Assembly (NCBI RefSeq): GCF_050313795.1
Contig: NZ_JBNPMC010000019.1
Coordinates: 1 to 59,608 of the forward strand
DNA: 59,608 bases
DNA from: CAMBRQ01 sp945870325
Lineage (GTDB): Bacteria > Bacillota > Clostridia > Lachnospirales > Lachnospiraceae
Direction: 5' to 3'
Of this stretch, positions 24,759 through 33,667 are shown one piece after another. A program made the position numbers and the translations under genes. The notes under the pieces are model-generated. The model saw only the letters and a list, made by a program, of their open reading frames with translations, had not been told where the DNA came from and made no database searches. The first letter of the stretch is position 1; every line of letters starts with the position of its first letter.

Positions 24759-25652
24759 ATGAAGATGAAGAAGTTAGTTAGCATGTTGCTTGCTGTTGCC
24801 TGTGTATTCTCCATGGCAGCATGCGGATCAAAAGATGAGTCTAAGGATAGTGGTGACGCAGGAAGTGATGCATCATCAGAGGCTGTAACAGCGAAGGTAA
24901 TTGATGTTGACCTGACAAGCGAAGAGTATGCATTTGGTGTGGATAAGACGCAGCCGGAACTGTTGGATCAGGTGAATGCATTTGTTAATCAGATTAAAGA
25001 AGACGGAACGCTGGATGAGATCTGCGATAAGTACTTCGGAGATGGAGAGCCGGTTGCTGTTGAGTCCGCAGCATTGGATGAGTCTAAAGATCAGCTTGTA
25101 GTTGCTACGAATGCGGCATTTGAGCCATTCGAGTACACCAAGGGTGACAGTTACTACGGAATCGATATGGAGATCGCTGCTCTGCTTGCAGAGGAACTGG
25201 ATAAAGAACTGGTAATCCAGAACATGGACTTTGATGCTGTATGTCTGTCCGTAAGCCAGCAGAAATGTGATATCGCTATGGCAGGTCTGACCATCAATGA
25301 AGAGAGAGAAGAGTATGTAACATTCACAGATTCTTACTATGAAGCATCACAGCGTCTGATTGTTCCGAACAGTGATACAACATTTGACGATTGCAAAGAT
25401 GCAGATGCAGTAGCAGAACTTCTTGGCAAGTTGAGCGATTCAGATGCAATCGGTGTTCAGGCAGGTACAACAGGACAGTATTATGTAGAGGGTGATGCAG
25501 ACTGGGGATTTGACGGACTGCCGGCAAAATGTACTACATATAAGAGTGGATCGCTTGCCGTACAGGATATGCTGAATGGCAATATCAAATATGTCATCAT
25601 CGATGCAGCACCAGCAACTGCTATTACAGAAGCAATCAATGAGATGCAGTAG
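24759..25652 (+). CDS. Amino acid-binding lipoprotein with permuted domain order
   Basis: The extracellular solute receptor of a polar amino acid ABC importer. 297 residues; lipobox ending SMAAC with lipidated Cys22 after a signal peptide. Residues about 45-95 (KVIDVDLTSEEYAFGVDK ... IKEDGTLDEICDKYF) match what is normally the C-terminal end of SBP_bac_3 proteins. The usual N-terminal start (QLVVATNAAFEPFEY) appears only at residue 112, and the protein stops after PATAITEAINEMQ, where that missing piece should follow. This reads as a circular permutation. ATG 24759 follows GGAGGAAA. Permease and ATPase genes follow. Confidence 0.85.
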   Translation: MKMKKLVSMLLAVACVFSMAACGSKDESKDSGDAGSDASSEAVTAKVIDVDLTSEEYAFGVDKTQPELLDQVNAFVNQIKEDGTLDEICDKYFGDGEPVAVESAALDESKDQLVVATNAAFEPFEYTKGDSYYGIDMEIAALLAEELDKELVIQNMDFDAVCLSVSQQKCDIAMAGLTINEEREEYVTFTDSYYEASQRLIVPNSDTTFDDCKDADAVAELLGKLSDSDAIGVQAGTTGQYYVEGDADWGFDGLPAKCTTYKSGSLAVQDMLNGNIKYVIIDAAPATAITEAINEMQ

Positions 25653-25685
25653 ATCTCGGTGATCAGATAAAGAAAAAGGTACACA

Positions 25686-26396
25686 ATGGGGAATTTTGAT
25701 CAAAAAGTAAACAAATTTATAGAGATATTCCTGGAACAGAATGGTTATGTGAAGGTTGTGGAAGGCTTACAGAATACACTGTTGATCGCAGTCAGCGGTC
25801 TGATCATTGGTATTCTGATTGGAACGGTGATTGCGACGGTAAGGGTACTTCCTAAGTATAAGGTGCTGCCAAGAGTATTGAATGCAATCTGCAGTCTTTA
25901 TGTTGCCATGTTCAGAGGAACGCCAATGGTTGTTCAGTTGCTTGTATTCTATTATGTACTGCTGCCGATCATCGGCTGGAAGATTACCGGAGTCCAGGTT
26001 GCCATGCTGGTATTCGGACTAAATAGTGGAGCATACATCTCTGAGATTATGCGAAGCGGTATTCAGTCAGTCGACCCTGGACAGATGGAGGCTGGACGTG
26101 CAGTGGGATTGAGTTTTGGCGCAAGTATGTGCAAGATCGTGATCCCGCAGGCAGTGAAGAACATTCTTCCTACGCTGGGTAATGAATTCATCTCTTTGAT
26201 TAAAGAGACGTCAGTCGTAAGTTTTGTAGGGGCAGCAGACCTCTATGTTGCGTTTAATTATATAGGAAGCAACAGTTACGAATTCATGGTTCCTTATCTG
26301 GTAATGGCATTGATCTACATATTGCTTGTGCTTGTGATTTCTTTGCTTGTAAAATTGATGGAAAGGAGCTTGAAGAAGAGTGATAGACGTAATTAA
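25686..26396 (+). CDS. Polar amino acid ABC transporter permease
   Basis: A membrane subunit of the HisM/GlnP type. 236 residues with about five transmembrane segments. It starts with a helix facing NTLLIAVSGLIIG, and the EAA loop (EAGRAVGLSFGASMCKIVIPQ) that docks the ATPase lies near residue 140. Only one permease gene is present, so it probably homodimerises. Its end overlaps the ATPase gene by 17 nt. Confidence 0.92.
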   Translation: MGNFDQKVNKFIEIFLEQNGYVKVVEGLQNTLLIAVSGLIIGILIGTVIATVRVLPKYKVLPRVLNAICSLYVAMFRGTPMVVQLLVFYYVLLPIIGWKITGVQVAMLVFGLNSGAYISEIMRSGIQSVDPGQMEAGRAVGLSFGASMCKIVIPQAVKNILPTLGNEFISLIKETSVVSFVGAADLYVAFNYIGSNSYEFMVPYLVMALIYILLVLVISLLVKLMERSLKKSDRRN

Positions 26397-27207
26397 CCTC
26401 AGGAAAAGCTTTGGAGATACGGAAGTCCTTAAGGGGATTAACGTTACCATCAACAAAGGGGATATCGTGGCGGTTATTGGACCTTCAGGTTCCGGCAAGA
26501 GTACATTCTTACGGTGCCTGAACTGTATGGAGGACCCTACAGGCGGCAATATTATCTTCAAAGGAGTAGATATTGCAGACATGAGTGTCGATATTAATGT
26601 ACATCGTCGGCACATGGGAATGGTATTCCAGCATTTTAACCTGTTCAATAATAAGACGGTGCTCCAGAACATTATGATGGCTCCGGTGTATCTAAGGTGC
26701 CAGGATCTGAAGAAGGCGAAACGGAAGAACCGTATCATCAGTATTCAGAACGTGTTCAGGGGAAGCGATAAAAAAGAACTGATTCCAATCACACAGACGA
26801 AGGAGCAGATTAGAAGCGAAGTAAGAGAACAGGCGATGGCTCTGCTGCAGCGAATCGGTCTGGAGGATAAGGCTGATGTCTATCCGTCTACTTTGTCAGG
26901 AGGACAGAAGCAGCGTATTGCAATTGTACGTTCACTGGCAATGGACCCGGATGTGATTCTGTTCGATGAGCCGACATCTGCGCTGGATCCGGAGATGGTT
27001 GGAGAAGTTCTGGAACTGATGAAACAGCTTGCCCGCGAGGGAATGACTATGGTTGTGGTTACTCACGAGATGGGATTCGCTAAGGAAGTGGCTTCCAGGG
27101 TAATCTTCATGGATGAAGGTCAGATCAAGGAGCAGGGGAGTCCGAAGGAATTCTTTGAGAATCCGAAGGATGCAAGGCTTCAGGAATTTTTATCGAAGAT
27201 TTTATAG
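26380..27207 (+). CDS. Polar amino acid ABC transporter ATPase with insert
   Basis: The GlnQ-type ATPase of the same importer. 275 residues; GTG start behind AAAGGAG. Walker A GPSGSGKS (34-41), Q-loop FQHF near 83, signature LSGGQ (172-176), Walker B VILFDEP and the H-loop VVTHEM are intact. About 35 extra residues (roughly 110-145, lysine-rich then KKELIPITQTKEQ) sit between Q-loop and signature, where relatives of about 240 residues have none. Confidence 0.93.
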   Translation: MIDVINLRKSFGDTEVLKGINVTINKGDIVAVIGPSGSGKSTFLRCLNCMEDPTGGNIIFKGVDIADMSVDINVHRRHMGMVFQHFNLFNNKTVLQNIMMAPVYLRCQDLKKAKRKNRIISIQNVFRGSDKKELIPITQTKEQIRSEVREQAMALLQRIGLEDKADVYPSTLSGGQKQRIAIVRSLAMDPDVILFDEPTSALDPEMVGEVLELMKQLAREGMTMVVVTHEMGFAKEVASRVIFMDEGQIKEQGSPKEFFENPKDARLQEFLSKIL

Positions 27208-27226
27208 AATGGAACTTATAATAAAG

Positions 27227-27256
27227 GTGAGAGTGAATTTAAGTATTCGCTCTCAC
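27227..27256 (+). terminator. Terminator of the amino acid transporter operon
   Basis: An 11 bp stem with one G-U pair (GTGAGAGTGAA / TTCGCTCTCAC). It lies 19 bp after the ATPase stop and has A/T tracts on both sides. Confidence 0.65.
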
Positions 27257-27259
27257 TTA

Positions 27260-27311
27260 AAAAATTATCGCTGAACCAAGATTAATAGTTAGATTCTAGG
27301 TTCAGCGATAA
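27260..27311 (-). terminator. Terminator of the minus-strand transposase-family gene
   Basis: A perfect 13 bp stem (TTATCGCTGAACC / GGTTCAGCGATAA) with a 21 nt loop is followed on the minus strand by a T-run (complement of 27259-27264). Confidence 0.7.
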
Positions 27312-27316
27312 CTATA

Positions 27317-28201
27317 TTATTTGGAATTTAGATATTCTTCTTTGAGTTTTCGGACCGTTTCCAAGGGCAGAACAATACGCTCTGCAATCGTATTCTCATC
27401 AAGAATGTCAATAAGACTTCTTGCATTCTGTAATTTTTCCGCTTCAATGCCCTGAGAGATTCCCTGGGAGAATCCATCATTAAATAACATCTGACCAACC
27501 TTAGTCATACGCATCGCCTCCATAACTTCTTTTAATTCTTTTGAATCTAAAAATTTTTCTGTCATCGTATAAATCACCGCCTCACATCTCTGAAGATCTT
27601 CCTGATCAATAGAGGTAATATCTTTTGTCATTGAAAATGCGGATAGAATTCGGTCTTTTTGGGATGAATTGCCACTCATTAAAGGCATCAGGATTAACTG
27701 TATAAGATCCTGTCGGGTAATAGGCAATCCATGTTCGTTCTTATACTCTAGTTCTTTTAACAACTTATCTGCATTTTTATCCTGCATGATGATAGGTACA
27801 ACTTGGTAAGTATTCACGCCTTCATGCAGTTCTGTAACAGGTTTTTTAATATTTCCAGAGAACAGAACATAAGTAGTCACTGGAACACCGTAATAATGGC
27901 TGGTTGTTGCCTCATAGTTGCGAAAGCGTCTTAACCCGGCAATTCCCTCATTGGTACTCTGAAATTCAAAATGTATCCAGGAGTCATCTTCCATTACAAA
28001 GTTAAAATCCTGGAACATTTTCTTTATCTCAATCTTCACCAGTTCTGTGGGTGCAATTGAGCGTACTTTTCCTGCAATTCCCTAATAAGGAATCAGTTCA
28101 TCTGCGAAGAACTGTGCCATCATTTTCAAGGCTGCAGCTTCATGTTGTGCAGCAGCAGAATTAGTATCAATCTGTACTGCATCAGGGATTTGAGTTTCCA
28201 T
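27317..28201 (-). pseudogene. PD-(D/E)XK transposase-family nuclease with in-frame stop
   Basis: The frame begins at ATG 28201 behind AAGGAG, runs 39 codons (METQIPDAVQ ... FFADELIPY), meets TAG at 28084-28082 and then continues in the same frame for 254 codons (GIAGKVRSIAPTELV, then DDSWIHFEFQS) to 27317. The two parts together make one protein of the Rpn/PDDEXK_2 family, whose members mobilise or degrade DNA. EFQS is the nuclease core and the C-terminus is helical. The downstream part has a GTG at 28039 that could yield a fragment of 240 residues. The stop may be a nonsense mutation or, less likely, read through. Confidence 0.75.
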
Positions 28202-28589
28202 ATAGTCTCCTTTCCGTAAAACTATATAGAGAACTATCTAACTTAACTATATCAAAAAAAGATATACAAGACAATGGTATTACAAACTGTAATGGGTTAA
28301 TGGTATCATAAAAACTTGAAAAATGCCTTAGAATATAAGGATGATTCAATGATAAAAGAAAGATTCAGCATTATATATATAATTGAATCCAAGATGAATT
28401 ATTAGATAAAAAATATCTGAAATTCAAAAATAAAATGGAAGACAGTTCTGCTATATAGAGAACCATTGCCTGTGTACAAAAGTGTAAAGGAAAGTGGTCA
28501 GAGTGTCAAGTTATAAATACTCATTCTAAATAGAATCTATCTATAACTATATTGAAAATAACGATTAGATTGCAAAACTTATTTGTGTT
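28202..28589. other. AT-rich non-coding spacer
   Basis: About 390 bp between the broken nuclease gene and the riboswitch. It has no open frame with an RBS. Several short T/A palindromes are present (TATATATAATTGAATC). The promoter for the riboswitch transcript must lie near its right end; no convincing -35/-10 pair could be fixed. Confidence 0.4.
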
Positions 28590-28822
28590 ACGATATTGAT
28601 AGTAAGATATATAGTGATGCAGCGGCATTGAAAAGGGAACCCGGTGAGAATCCGGGACAGCCCATTCTACTGTATGATGGACAATGATCCCAGAAGTCAC
28701 CCGTATATGGGGAAGGCGGGATTAAAGGATGAAATTAAGTCAGGAGACCTGCTATATATGGATGAAACTTTTCGGTGGGGAAAAGTCAGCGGTTACGCTG
28801 GTTTTTCCTCGCCATTTTTTAT
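28590..28822 (+). promoter_or_regulatory. Cobalamin riboswitch with terminator
   Basis: Conserved B12-riboswitch blocks occur in order: AAAAGGGAA then CCGGTGAGAATCCGG (28631-28655), GACAGCCC, CTACTGT, AGTCACCCG, GGGGAAGGCGGG and the B12 box AGTCAGGAGACCTGCT (28738-28753). An 18 bp stem with G-U pairs (28774-28791 with 28796-28813) and six T form the terminator. High adenosylcobalamin should end transcription before the COG0523 gene and the methyltransferase operon. Confidence 0.95.
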
Positions 28823-28887
28823 CTAAATATAAAAATACAAAGGAAGATGATTATGACTTGCGAGCAACTTCAGGAAGAGGTGATTCT

Positions 28888-29823
28888 ATGGATATACAGA
28901 TTGTGTCAGGATTCCTGGGAGCAGGAAAGACAACATTCTTAAATAAATATCTGCCATTGTTAGACGGCAACACAGTGGTGATTGAGAATGAATTCGGAGA
29001 GGTCGGACTGGATGGTGACCTGATTCAGGGAGACATTCCGGTGAAGGAACTGTATGCAGGATGCATCTGCTGTAGTCTGGCGATTGATTTCAGAAGAGGA
29101 ATCAAAGAGATCGTCGAGTGGTATCAGCCGGATCGGATTGTGATTGAACCTTCCGGAGTTGGAAGGCTCTCCGATATCGTAACGGCATGTGCCAGGGCAA
29201 AAGTAAAAGAAAAGATTGATCTTAGAATCACGAAACTGATAGCCATCGTAGATCTTCCATCCTATGAGGAATACAAAGACGGCTTTGGCGCATTCTATCA
29301 GGATCAGATTCAGCATGCAAGGCTACTGTTATTAAGCAATCTGGATCAGATATCACCGGAAGAGAAGAAGCGGCTAGTGAATGAGTTGAAGACAGATAAT
29401 CCTAAAGCGATTATATACGAAGATGATTGGAGGTTCATGGATGGAGAAGCACTGCTCGAACTTGTGAATCTGGCGGAGGATTATGAGGATGCTCCGGAAG
29501 AAGTAAGCGTACCGGCGCTTCCTGCGGACAGAGTGTTTGCAAGCATAGCAATCAGTGATCCGGCAGAATTGACGGAACAGAGACTTGAGGAGATATTGGA
29601 TCATCTGGGTGATCAGCAGTATGGTCAGATCTTGCGGGCGAAAGGCATCTTATCCGCGGGCGAAAGCGGTTTGATGCATTTTGATTACACGCCGGCCGCA
29701 AGGAAGATTCATACGATTGCCGAGAGTGGAAAACAGGAGAGAGAAGAGGGCGCGTGGGAGTGCAAGGTCATTATTATAGGGTGTGACTTGAATGATGTAG
29801 CACTTCGATCGCTTTTCCAATAG
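28888..29823 (+). CDS. COG0523 (CobW-family) GTPase in the methyltransferase operon
   Basis: A 311-residue P-loop GTPase of the CobW/YjiA group. Walker A is GFLGAGKTT (8-16); the metal-binding motif is GCICC (Cys59, Cys61, Cys62); ENEFGE and the base-binding SNLDQ replace the usual ENxFGE and NKxD patterns. ATG 28888 follows GGAAGAGG. The longer open frame starts inside the riboswitch and is rejected. COG0523 proteins insert or deliver metals (Zn, Co, Fe). As first gene of a B12-controlled methyltransferase operon it may load zinc into the methyltransferases or support the corrinoid protein. That is inference. Confidence 0.88.
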   Translation: MDIQIVSGFLGAGKTTFLNKYLPLLDGNTVVIENEFGEVGLDGDLIQGDIPVKELYAGCICCSLAIDFRRGIKEIVEWYQPDRIVIEPSGVGRLSDIVTACARAKVKEKIDLRITKLIAIVDLPSYEEYKDGFGAFYQDQIQHARLLLLSNLDQISPEEKKRLVNELKTDNPKAIIYEDDWRFMDGEALLELVNLAEDYEDAPEEVSVPALPADRVFASIAISDPAELTEQRLEEILDHLGDQQYGQILRAKGILSAGESGLMHFDYTPAARKIHTIAESGKQEREEGAWECKVIIIGCDLNDVALRSLFQ

Positions 29824-29857
29824 TAAGAAAAATAAGAAAAGTAGGAGGAAGTGTAGT

Positions 29858-30508
29858 ATGCAGACGAAAGAAGAAATGCTGCGAAAGTTATCAGACTGCG
29901 TGTTTGATATGGAAGATGAGGAGGTTGTAGACGTAGTAAAAGAGTATATTGAATGCGGATACGACCCGCAGGAAGGTATGCTTCAGGGGCTGGTAGACGG
30001 AATGAAGAGAGCCAGCGAATTATACGAAGAGGGAGAGTATTTTGTGCCGGAACTGATTGTTTGTTCTGATGCAATGTATGCAGGAATCGAGGAATTCCAG
30101 AAGTATCTGCCGGAGACAGAGAACAACAGCATTGGCAAAGTTGCGATTGGTGTTGTGGAAGGTGATACGCACGATATCGGTAAGAATCTGGTAAGGATTA
30201 TGATGGAGACTGGCGGATTCGATGTGCATGATCTGGGACGAGATGTGGCACTGGATACATTCGTTGACTATATGAGAGACAATGATGTGGATATTCTATG
30301 CATGTCATCCCTGATGACCACCACCATGCCAGGTATGGGGATTGTTATTGAGAAGTTAAAAGAAGCGGGGCTCCGTGACAAGGTGAAGATTATGGTAGGA
30401 GGCGCACCGGTATCTCCGGCATTTGCAGAGAAGATTGGAGCGGACGGGTATACGAGAAGTGCGATTGAGGCGGTAGAATTTGCGAAGAAATTAGTTGGCG
30501 CAGCATAG
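29858..30508 (+). CDS. Corrinoid protein 1 (methyltransferase cognate)
   Basis: A B12-binding carrier that shuttles a methyl group between two methyltransferases. 216 residues: an N-terminal helical cap (about 1-88) followed by a Rossmann-like B12 domain. The cobalt lower-ligand motif D-x-H-x-x-G is DTHDIG with His105, and SSLMTTTM and GGAPVS line the nucleotide tail. AGGAGGAAG precedes the start. It is a close paralogue of the product at 33668-34318 with the ligand at the same residue number. Confidence 0.95.
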   Translation: MQTKEEMLRKLSDCVFDMEDEEVVDVVKEYIECGYDPQEGMLQGLVDGMKRASELYEEGEYFVPELIVCSDAMYAGIEEFQKYLPETENNSIGKVAIGVVEGDTHDIGKNLVRIMMETGGFDVHDLGRDVALDTFVDYMRDNDVDILCMSSLMTTTMPGMGIVIEKLKEAGLRDKVKIMVGGAPVSPAFAEKIGADGYTRSAIEAVEFAKKLVGAA

Positions 30509-30521
30509 GAGGAAGAGAATT

Positions 30522-31547
30522 ATGATGGGAAAAAGAGAAGCGGTTAAGGCGATTTTGGAAGGAAAAGGGGCTGACAGGATTCCGATCATTATGAATGCAT
30601 TCTCTCTTCCTGTTATGCGGTATGGATATACGATGCCAGAGGCATTAATGAGTCCCGAAAAAATGACCAAATGTATGGTGGGAACGAGACGTGAATTAGG
30701 ATATGACGGATTATGCGCCGGAGTCTATGGCGGAATTGCAATGATGATGGGAGGCCATCTTCCGAATAGTGAAGGTGCGATATCTGGAAATGGAGAAGAT
30801 GTGATTCATTCTATGGACGATATCAAAAAATTACGTCCGTATAATGTGGATGAATGTATGGCGATGAAGACTCTTCTGAAGACGATTGAGTTAATGCGGG
30901 AAGAAGAACCGGATGAGCCTATCTACGTCATCCTTCATGTACCGGCTGCGGTAGCATTCACTTTGATGGGAGCGAAGCCAGCATTTAAAGCGATGATTAA
31001 GAATCAGGAATTGTTCAAGGCACTATGTGATCATGTGGAGGATGCAGTGGTGGAATCCTGCAAGGTGCTGGTAGATGCAGGAGTTGATTTCCTGTGGTTC
31101 CCGATGCCGAACTTCGGTGGCTTCTGTATTTCCAGAAAGTCTTATGAGAAATGTATCTCAGAGAGCAACATTCGTGCGAATAAACGGATCAAGGACTATG
31201 GCGCGAAGATTGTAATCCATACCTGCGGACTCTATGATGACAGATTCGACCTGGTACTCAAAGAATCAGGAGATGCGTGGCATATCTCAGATACGCAGAC
31301 GAAGAAGGTGAAGGATGAGTATGGAGATAAGGTATCATTGATGGGTAATATCCCTTGCTGTTCTGTTCTTATGGAGGGAACGGAAGAAGAGGTGTATCAG
31401 TTTGCTTATCAGGAGTGTATGGATGGAGCGAGAGACGGACGCTTCATCTTAAGTGGTGACTGCGATGTGTCTCCGCTGACCCCGGATGAGAATGTGATTG
31501 CGGCTGTAAGAGCAGCAAAGGATGCGGAAAAAGTGCTGTTCGGGTAG
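30522..31547 (+). CDS. UroD/MtaA-type methyltransferase 1
   Basis: A 341-residue (beta/alpha)8-barrel protein of the uroporphyrinogen decarboxylase / MtaA superfamily. It keeps the zinc ligands that mark methyltransferases rather than decarboxylases: HTC (His233, Cys235) and Cys314 in SGDCDVSP. Zinc would activate a thiol or other acceptor or donor for exchange with a corrinoid protein. AGGAGGAAG lies before ATG 30522. It lies 13 bp after corrinoid gene 1, which is probably its partner. Whether it loads or unloads the corrinoid is unknown. Confidence 0.88.
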   Translation: MMGKREAVKAILEGKGADRIPIIMNAFSLPVMRYGYTMPEALMSPEKMTKCMVGTRRELGYDGLCAGVYGGIAMMMGGHLPNSEGAISGNGEDVIHSMDDIKKLRPYNVDECMAMKTLLKTIELMREEEPDEPIYVILHVPAAVAFTLMGAKPAFKAMIKNQELFKALCDHVEDAVVESCKVLVDAGVDFLWFPMPNFGGFCISRKSYEKCISESNIRANKRIKDYGAKIVIHTCGLYDDRFDLVLKESGDAWHISDTQTKKVKDEYGDKVSLMGNIPCCSVLMEGTEEEVYQFAYQECMDGARDGRFILSGDCDVSPLTPDENVIAAVRAAKDAEKVLFG

Positions 31548-31557
31548 GAGGAAGAAG

Positions 31558-32427
31558 ATGGCGGATATAAAAGATTTTCAATGTACTTATGATAATTCGG
31601 CAGGGATTAATGGAGAAGTGACGAAAGGGCTGAACCTTGAATTCCCGGATGCATATATGCATTGGGATACGATGGCGAGTCTGTCCAAGGCGTTAAAAGA
31701 GCATGACAAAGCGGCGTTCTGTGAATTGCCGTTCTGCCATACGGTTGAGGCGGAAGCCATGGGCGGCATCGTGAACTATGGCAATGAGGTGACTGGTCCA
31801 AGGGCGAAGGAGTATATCTGCACGACTCCGGAAGAACTGTTGGAATTATCGGAGATCGATTTTACCAAGGGGCGAATCCATGAGGTGCTTCTTGCATGTA
31901 AGACACTGAGAGATCAGGGCGAGCATGTGGTGCTTCAGGTATCAGGACCATTTACGATACTGAATGTCTTGATTGATGCAAAATATGTATTCAAAGCGAT
32001 GCGGAAGAAACCGGAACTTATGAAAGAGGTGTTTTGGAAACTGGGGACGGAGATCTTGAAGTTCATAGAAGAGGCTAAGAAGTATGATGTTGACCTGATT
32101 AGTTATGCAGATTCTTCTGGAGGGCTGAATATTCTGGGACCGAAGATGGCAGAGCAGGTAGTAGAGGATTTTACATACGAGTTCTTAAAGAAAGTAGAAG
32201 AACTGGCAGATGATAAGACGCTGATTCTGTTATGTCCGAAGACTACATTCGCATTATTGGGGACTGAGAAGGCACAGTTTAAGGATCGCCAATTGTCAGG
32301 ACCGATGGCATATGGGGAAGGCTGCATTGAGATGATCGGAAAAGCGAAGTTTGCAGGGCAGATGTGTATTAAGAATGTAGGATATCGGCTGGAGAATGCG
32401 ATATTGAAAGAAGTTGTTCTGAGATAA
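31558..32427 (+). CDS. UroD/MtaA-like protein 2 with altered metal site
   Basis: A 289-residue UroD-superfamily protein, shorter than its neighbours and most like the product at 34328 (shared FCxTVEAExMG, SGPFT/TGPIS and LGPK segments). The zinc motif HxC is replaced by LLC (Leu224, Cys226) and the distal Cys may be Cys270 (GQMCIKN). The lost His suggests a different metal geometry or a non-catalytic partner. Its N-terminus also lacks the usual DRxP helix region. AGGAGGAAG precedes ATG 31558. Operon partner of the genes on both sides. Confidence 0.8.
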   Translation: MADIKDFQCTYDNSAGINGEVTKGLNLEFPDAYMHWDTMASLSKALKEHDKAAFCELPFCHTVEAEAMGGIVNYGNEVTGPRAKEYICTTPEELLELSEIDFTKGRIHEVLLACKTLRDQGEHVVLQVSGPFTILNVLIDAKYVFKAMRKKPELMKEVFWKLGTEILKFIEEAKKYDVDLISYADSSGGLNILGPKMAEQVVEDFTYEFLKKVEELADDKTLILLCPKTTFALLGTEKAQFKDRQLSGPMAYGEGCIEMIGKAKFAGQMCIKNVGYRLENAILKEVVLR

Positions 32428-32483
32428 TTGTTAACAAGGCATGCTTGGACGCTGAAAAAGCGGATAAGAGATGGGAGGTATAT

Positions 32484-33614
32484 ATGGAATACGAAGAACT
32501 GAAACGTCTGATGAGTGAGCAGAAGGACGAGATGACGGCTGCGGAGAGGATGAAGGCATATAACGCAGGAGAAGAAGTGGATTATATCCCTTATACATTG
32601 CAGGCACCAGATCCTGCTATGGCAGATATATTCGGATTTACAACTACGCAGTTTGCCAAAGATTTTGAAGTGAAGAGCGAAGTGATCCGAAGGAGAAAAG
32701 AAGAATTCGGACTGGATAGTTTTAACGTTGGATTGGGGCTTAAGACGATTGGCGGAGCGCTTGGCTCAAAATTAAGAGCGCCGGAGCATGGGATTGACTA
32801 TGTGGAGGAGCATGTATTGAAGGATTATGCGGATTTTGATAAACTTGAGGTAACTGATCCATATAAGAATCCGGTATTGGCGCCGATTCTGGAAAGTGCC
32901 AAGCGGTTAAAAGACCGTTTCCCGGATGTCAGCATGACAACCAGTGTGGCAGGACCGATATCTACAGCGATTGCGGTTCGTCCGGTAGAGATGGTGTTGA
33001 AGGATACCAGGAAGAATCCTGAGATGCTTCACAAGCTTCTGGATCTGACGGTAGAATGCTCTTTGAGATGGTTCGAGGCATTTTATCATGAGTTCGGTCC
33101 TGTGGGGACGAATTTCTCAGATCCGGTGACTTGTATGGATGTTATCAGCAAGAAGCAGTTTGACGAATATTCGCTTCCATATATTAAGAAATTAATTGAT
33201 GGTACGGAGAAGATTATGGGCTCCAGACCTGGCGCGCATATCTGTGGAAAGACAAGCCCAATCTGGGGAGATCTTGCAGATGCAGGATTATTCTCATTCA
33301 GTATTGATAATTGTGAGGATCTTGCGGTGGCGAAGGCGGCAGTCGGGGACAGGATGCGTATTGCGGGGAATGTGCCTCCGGTGGATGTGATGAAAGAGGG
33401 AACGATTGATGAGGTCATTGCCTCCTGTAAGGAGTGCTTGGAGAAATGTGCCGATAGTCCGGCAGGTTTCATCCTGAACACGGGATGCCAGTTGCCAATT
33501 GGAACGCCAAAAGCGAATGTGGAAGCATTCATCTATGCGGCGAGAAAATATGGACGCGGAGCAAGACTCGGACACATGCCGAAAGGAATATTAGAAGAAG
33601 GATTTGAGAATTAA
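32484..33614 (+). CDS. UroD/MtaA-type methyltransferase 3
   Basis: A 376-residue UroD-superfamily protein with an intact zinc site: HIC (His252, Cys254) and Cys335 in NTGCQLP. The C-terminus ends with KYGRGARLGHMPKGILEE. GGGAGG precedes ATG 32484. It is a close paralogue of the product at 39653, with ligands at the same residue numbers, so the two probably act on related substrates or arose by duplication. Corrinoid gene 2 lies 53 bp downstream. Confidence 0.88.
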   Translation: MEYEELKRLMSEQKDEMTAAERMKAYNAGEEVDYIPYTLQAPDPAMADIFGFTTTQFAKDFEVKSEVIRRRKEEFGLDSFNVGLGLKTIGGALGSKLRAPEHGIDYVEEHVLKDYADFDKLEVTDPYKNPVLAPILESAKRLKDRFPDVSMTTSVAGPISTAIAVRPVEMVLKDTRKNPEMLHKLLDLTVECSLRWFEAFYHEFGPVGTNFSDPVTCMDVISKKQFDEYSLPYIKKLIDGTEKIMGSRPGAHICGKTSPIWGDLADAGLFSFSIDNCEDLAVAKAAVGDRMRIAGNVPPVDVMKEGTIDEVIASCKECLEKCADSPAGFILNTGCQLPIGTPKANVEAFIYAARKYGRGARLGHMPKGILEEGFEN

Positions 33615-33667
33615 GTTATTATAGCCTGAAAATAATATTATCAGAAGATAAGGAGGATACAGATAAT

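Noticed and set aside
28644..28826. 60-codon open frame at 28.7 kb and the longer N-terminus of the COG0523 gene
   Set aside because: Both lie inside the cobalamin riboswitch and its terminator. The COG0523 protein has a good RBS and a P-loop at the usual place when started at 28888.
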